Origin: DUOD01 sp050945235
GTDB lineage: Bacteria; Bacillota; Clostridia; DUOD01
Length of the DNA stretch: 8,671 bases
Direction: 5' to 3'
Assembly (NCBI GenBank): GCA_050945235.1
Contig: JBMNSO010000079.1
Span: 1 to 8,671, forward strand
Each line of letters opens with the position of its first letter. The stretch's first letter is position 1. Shown here in pieces: positions 6,221 to 8,671 of the stretch. The position numbers were made by a program, and so were the translations under genes. Below the pieces are notes generated by a model. It ran no database searches and was not told where the DNA came from. It worked only from the letters and a program-made list of their open reading frames with translations.

Positions 6221-7309
6221 ATGACCAGCCGGGAAAGATTTCTGAAAGCTTTGAATTTCCAAGAACCGGATTATGTTCCTGTATTCGCCAATTTAACTCC
6301 CCAGTTGGCCGAAAAGCTTGGTAAGGAGATGAATTTACCCTACGAGCCGGAGGATTCATTTTTATCTACCCGCAATTCCCATACGGAAATATTATTAGAG
6401 CTGGGAAATGACGGGGTGGGGATAGCGGCATGCAGAGAAATTCCTACAAAGACCCTGGAGAATGGTACTATTAAGGACGAGTGGGGTATCATTTATAAAC
6501 AGGTGGGTTTTTATACAGAAGCAATAATCAGACCCTTGGCCCATGTAGAGACCATAGAGCAGCTTGATCAATACAGAATACCCGATCCCCTAGCACCTTC
6601 AAGATGGGAATTGGCTGAAAAGATGGTAAAAAAGTATTCCAAGGATTATGCCATAATAGGAGACCTTGAAGCTACAATGTATGAGCTAGCGTGGAATTTG
6701 GTAGGCATGGAAAAGTTTATTATGGATATGGCCATGGGTAAGGACTATGTTTTTGAACTTTTAGACAGGTTAATGGACTTTAACCTAACCTGCGCAAAAA
6801 GAATGATCAACTTAGGTGCAGATATGATATGGACCGGTGATGATGTGGGTACCCAAAAGGGTATGATGATGTCTCCAGCTATGTGGAGACAGGTATTAAA
6901 GCCTAGGATGAAGAAAATGTTTGATGAGATGAAAAAAGAGAATCCCAATATAAAGATTGCTTACCATTCATGTGGTTCCATAGTGCCTATAATTGAGGAT
7001 TTGATAGAAATAGGTCTGGATGTATTAAATCCAATTCAGCCCCTTGCCAAGGGGATGGACCTTGCCTTATTTAAGAAGAAGTACGGAGATAAGTTAGTTT
7101 TCTTCGGGGGAGTTGATGTCCAAGACGTCCTACCCCATGGGACTACGGAAGATGTGGAGGCGGAGGTAAGAAGAAGGATACAGGCAGCCGCAAAGGGAGG
7201 CGGGTTTATAATAGCACCGGCCCATAATATTCAACCGGATACCAGCATTGAAAATATAAAAGCGTTTTTCCGGGCCGTAAAGAAATACGGTAAGTATCCT
7301 ATCCAATAA
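6221..7309 (+). CDS. Uroporphyrinogen decarboxylase (URO-D) superfamily protein, probably methyltransferase-like, not HemE
   Basis: A 362-residue cytoplasmic protein of the URO-D/MtaA/CmuA superfamily. The ATG follows AAGGAG (6207-6212). It opens with TSRERFLKALNFQEPDYVPV, the usual start for these relatives, and lacks the MRQAGRY motif of true HemE, so haem synthesis is unlikely. Family landmarks are GDLEATMYE near residue 147, HSCGS with H249 and C251, GGVDVQ (296-301), and the C-terminal APAHNIQPDTSIENI. Methyl-corrinoid methyltransferases of the superfamily bind zinc with an H-x-C pair plus a late Cys in an APGCG-like segment; here H335 replaces that Cys, so an H-C-H site is possible. The gene lies between a LacI regulator and a sugar-binding lipoprotein and follows an operator, so it probably works on the imported compound, perhaps in methyl transfer or decarboxylation. 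No corrinoid protein is in the window. Superfamily certain, reaction unknown. Confidence 0.88.
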   Translation: MTSRERFLKALNFQEPDYVPVFANLTPQLAEKLGKEMNLPYEPEDSFLSTRNSHTEILLELGNDGVGIAACREIPTKTLENGTIKDEWGIIYKQVGFYTEAIIRPLAHVETIEQLDQYRIPDPLAPSRWELAEKMVKKYSKDYAIIGDLEATMYELAWNLVGMEKFIMDMAMGKDYVFELLDRLMDFNLTCAKRMINLGADMIWTGDDVGTQKGMMMSPAMWRQVLKPRMKKMFDEMKKENPNIKIAYHSCGSIVPIIEDLIEIGLDVLNPIQPLAKGMDLALFKKKYGDKLVFFGGVDVQDVLPHGTTEDVEAEVRRRIQAAAKGGGFIIAPAHNIQPDTSIENIKAFFRAVKKYGKYPIQ

Positions 7310-7312
7310 TAA

Positions 7313-7381
7313 TATAATTGTATCTTAGCGGAAAACATTATTCAGATGTGGGAATCGATAAAGAAGTATGGTATCTTTTAA
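7313..7381 (+). pseudogene. Fossil C-terminal tail of a second URO-D-family gene
   Basis: After the stop of the URO-D gene and a second in-frame TAA (7310-7312), the same frame reads to the TAA at 7379-7381 and ends AENIIQMWESIKKYGIF. The intact protein ends IENIKAFFRAVKKYGKYPIQ. ENI and KKYG are shared with the same 11-residue spacing from the start of one to the start of the other, as in C-termini of this family. There is no start codon with a ribosome binding site. I infer that a tandem paralogue was lost by deletion, leaving its last 17 or so codons. Confidence 0.55.
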
Positions 7382-7391
7382 GAACAATTTC

Positions 7392-7410
7392 TTAAGGCTA
7401 AAAGCCTTAA
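7392..7410 (+). other. Small stem-loop ahead of the binding-protein gene
   Basis: TTAAGGCT and AGCCTTAA form a perfect eight-pair stem around a three-base AAA loop. There is no T-run after it, so it is not a normal intrinsic terminator. It may be an RNA processing or stability element in the operon mRNA, or the leftover terminator stem of the deleted URO-D paralogue just upstream. Confidence 0.4.
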
Positions 7411-7435
7411 ATAATAAATAGAAGGAGGAGTTCAA

Positions 7436-8521
7436 ATGTTAAAGAGTAAAAAAGCGATAGCCATACTAACATTGATACTGGCTATGGTACTGGTGATTTC
7501 ACTGACAGGCTGTAATCAGCAGGGAGCAGCCCCTGAAGAGCCGACCTCCCCATCGGAGCCGGAAACACCATCAGGGTCGGAAACCCCGGGTGAGGCAGAA
7601 GCCCCGGCGGATGATAAGATTATCATAGGCTTTAACCAGGGTTCATCAACGGTTGACTTTTTGAAGAAGGTAGGAGACAACATAGCAGAGGCCGCAGAAC
7701 GGGAAGGCGTGGAACTGTTGTATGCGGAATCCAACTTTGACCCCGAACAAATAATGAGCAATATAAATACCCTATTACTGCAGGGTGCCCAATTGATAAT
7801 CGACTTTAACGTAAACGGCGAAGTGGGCGGCAACATAGTGGACGTATGTTCGGATAAGGGTGTACCGGTAATCGGCATAGACGTAGAATATGTATCAAAG
7901 GACGGAGAACAGTCGTGGTTCTTCGGCGCCAACAACCTGGAATCCGGAAAGGTGGCCGGCCGTGCCCTGGCAGAGCAGGTAAAAGAGCAGTGGGGCGGTA
8001 AGATAGAATATCTGGTACTGTTCTTCAACTCAGAAAACGGAGAAGAGGTAAAGAAACGATTATCGGGTATATACGACGGATTGATTGAGAGCGGCGAAGT
8101 GCAGCTGGCAGAGGAGAATGTGGAATACATCGACCTGGGCGGCGGCGGTTCGGATACCACCCTGGTGGGTATGCAGAAGCTGACTGACTTTTTAACCGCC
8201 CATCCTGATTTAAAACACATAGGCATCGGCACAGTAAACGACCAGACGGCCCAGGGCTGTTTCTCAGCTGTTGAGAGTTCGGCCCGGCAGGACCATTGCT
8301 TAATCGTCAGCCATGGCTGCGACAACCCGTGTATCGAGAACCTAAGGAAGCCAGAAGCGAACTGCTGGATAGGCTCAACTGGATATTTCCCAGAGAAATA
8401 CGGTGATTACATTATTCCCTTGGCCCTTGACATACTGGCGGGCAAGAACCCGGACAAGATGCAGACGATGGAACACGTATTCATCGACAGGAGCAATATA
8501 AACGAATATTATCCTGAATAA
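7436..8521 (+). CDS. Sugar-type ABC transporter substrate-binding lipoprotein (Peripla_BP_4 family)
   Basis: A 361-residue extracytoplasmic binding protein anchored as a lipoprotein. Residues 1-25 form a signal peptide (MLKSKKAIAI then a hydrophobic run) ending in the lipobox LTGC, with C26 the lipidated residue. Residues 27-60 are a Pro/Glu/Ser-rich linker, likely disordered. The ribose-binding-protein-like fold starts with KIIIGFNQGS (61-70), continues through FDPEQIMSNINTLLLQGAQ and GVPVIGIDVEYV, and ends near residue 355. The start follows AGGAGG (7423-7428), seven bases upstream of ATG. It lies 126 bases after the URO-D gene and probably shares its operon and LacI-type control. A strong stem-loop follows, as often found after binding-protein genes that are made in excess of their permease and ATPase; those genes are not in the window. 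The gene is visibly GC-richer than its neighbours (60-base line at 8101: 37 G+C; line at 5641: 20). The ligand is unknown; a sugar or polyol is likely. Confidence 0.9.
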   Translation: MLKSKKAIAILTLILAMVLVISLTGCNQQGAAPEEPTSPSEPETPSGSETPGEAEAPADDKIIIGFNQGSSTVDFLKKVGDNIAEAAEREGVELLYAESNFDPEQIMSNINTLLLQGAQLIIDFNVNGEVGGNIVDVCSDKGVPVIGIDVEYVSKDGEQSWFFGANNLESGKVAGRALAEQVKEQWGGKIEYLVLFFNSENGEEVKKRLSGIYDGLIESGEVQLAEENVEYIDLGGGGSDTTLVGMQKLTDFLTAHPDLKHIGIGTVNDQTAQGCFSAVESSARQDHCLIVSHGCDNPCIENLRKPEANCWIGSTGYFPEKYGDYIIPLALDILAGKNPDKMQTMEHVFIDRSNINEYYPE

Positions 8522-8526
8522 AACTG

Positions 8527-8571
8527 AAGCTGCAGACTGCTGCATAGGTTGATGCAGCAGTCTGCAGGCTT
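8527..8571 (+). terminator. Strong stem-loop after the binding-protein gene (terminator or mRNA-stabilising hairpin)
   Basis: CTGCAGACTGCTGCAT (8530-8545) and its exact reverse complement (8552-8567) enclose a six-base loop. AAG (8527-8529) and CTT (8569-8571) extend the stem past one bulged G. The bases after it, TTAATTAG, are poor in T, so termination may be partial. Its place six bases after the stop fits a hairpin that protects the binding-protein mRNA or reduces expression of downstream genes. Confidence 0.65.
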
Positions 8572-8637
8572 AATTAGAGTAAGTTTATGTTGAAGGATAA
8601 ACAACCCATGAAAATAATGTACGGCGAGGAATAGAGA

Positions 8638-8671
8638 ATGGTTATAGGCATTACCCTAGCCAAAGAGCCTG
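8638..8671 (+). CDS. Possible start of a further gene, cut by the window edge
   Basis: ATG at 8638 follows GAGGA (8626-8630) by seven bases and opens a frame (MVIGITLAKEP) that is still open at the window end. Eleven codons are too few to assign a family. Transport ATPase or permease genes usually follow such a binding protein, but these residues do not resemble the usual start of either. A competing 15-codon frame from ATG 8587 ends at 8634. It could also be chance or another remnant. Confidence 0.2.
   Translation, partial: MVIGITLAKEP

Noticed and set aside
6221..7309. HemE, true uroporphyrinogen decarboxylase
   Set aside because: The MRQAGRY substrate-binding motif is missing, a methyltransferase-like H-x-C pair is present, and the neighbours are sugar-transport genes rather than haem genes.
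7516..8325. Long open frame on the minus strand, 269 codons
   Set aside because: It lies wholly inside the GC-rich binding-protein gene, is rich in Ser/Pro, has no recognisable domain, and the + strand gene has a signal peptide, lipobox and conserved fold. It is an antisense shadow.

Overview
The window looks like part of a low-to-mid GC Firmicutes chromosome, most likely a clostridial relative. The reasons are strong purine-rich ribosome binding sites, a TTG start, AT-rich intergenic DNA with sigma-A-type promoters, a yybP-ykoY manganese riboswitch, a lipoprotein-anchored substrate-binding protein and LacI-family regulation. The genus cannot be named from the sequence alone. All convincing genes are on the + strand.

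Layout. (1) 1-1309: a frameshifted, truncated remnant of a BPD_transp_2-type ABC permease, an intact ribokinase (rbsK), and a short open frame of uncertain origin directly after the rbsK stop. (2) 1327-4258: a metal-controlled unit with an extended -10 promoter, a yybP-ykoY Mn2+ aptamer whose closing helix P1 overlaps an intrinsic terminator, and a P2-type cation ATPase. The overlap predicts that Mn2+ turns the gene on. (3) 4278-4861: a small multi-pass membrane protein of unknown function with its own promoter. (4) 4909-8671: an unidentified uptake/catabolic locus. It holds a LacI-family repressor, a URO-D-superfamily protein that is not HemE, and a sugar-type (Peripla_BP_4) binding lipoprotein. 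Near-identical LacI-type operators lie ahead of the repressor gene and ahead of the URO-D gene. A 16-bp perfect stem-loop follows the lipoprotein gene, and the start of a further frame runs off the window edge.

How the genes work together. The ATPase unit reads as a stand-alone metal-homeostasis module. The LacI/URO-D/binding-protein unit reads as one regulon: the repressor probably controls itself and the transport/enzyme genes, the lipoprotein captures a sugar-like ligand, and the URO-D-family protein, with metal-ligand-like His/Cys residues, probably acts on the ligand or a methylated derivative. That last step is inference. Ribokinase could phosphorylate a pentose released by such a pathway, but nothing in the window links them directly.

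The most unusual aspect is the number of gene fossils between intact genes: the permease remnant, a leftover C-terminal tail of a second URO-D paralogue at 7313-7381, and possibly the 1202-1309 frame. They suggest that this carbohydrate-type region has been rearranged by duplication and deletion. No tRNA, rRNA, CRISPR array, insertion sequence or phage gene was seen.
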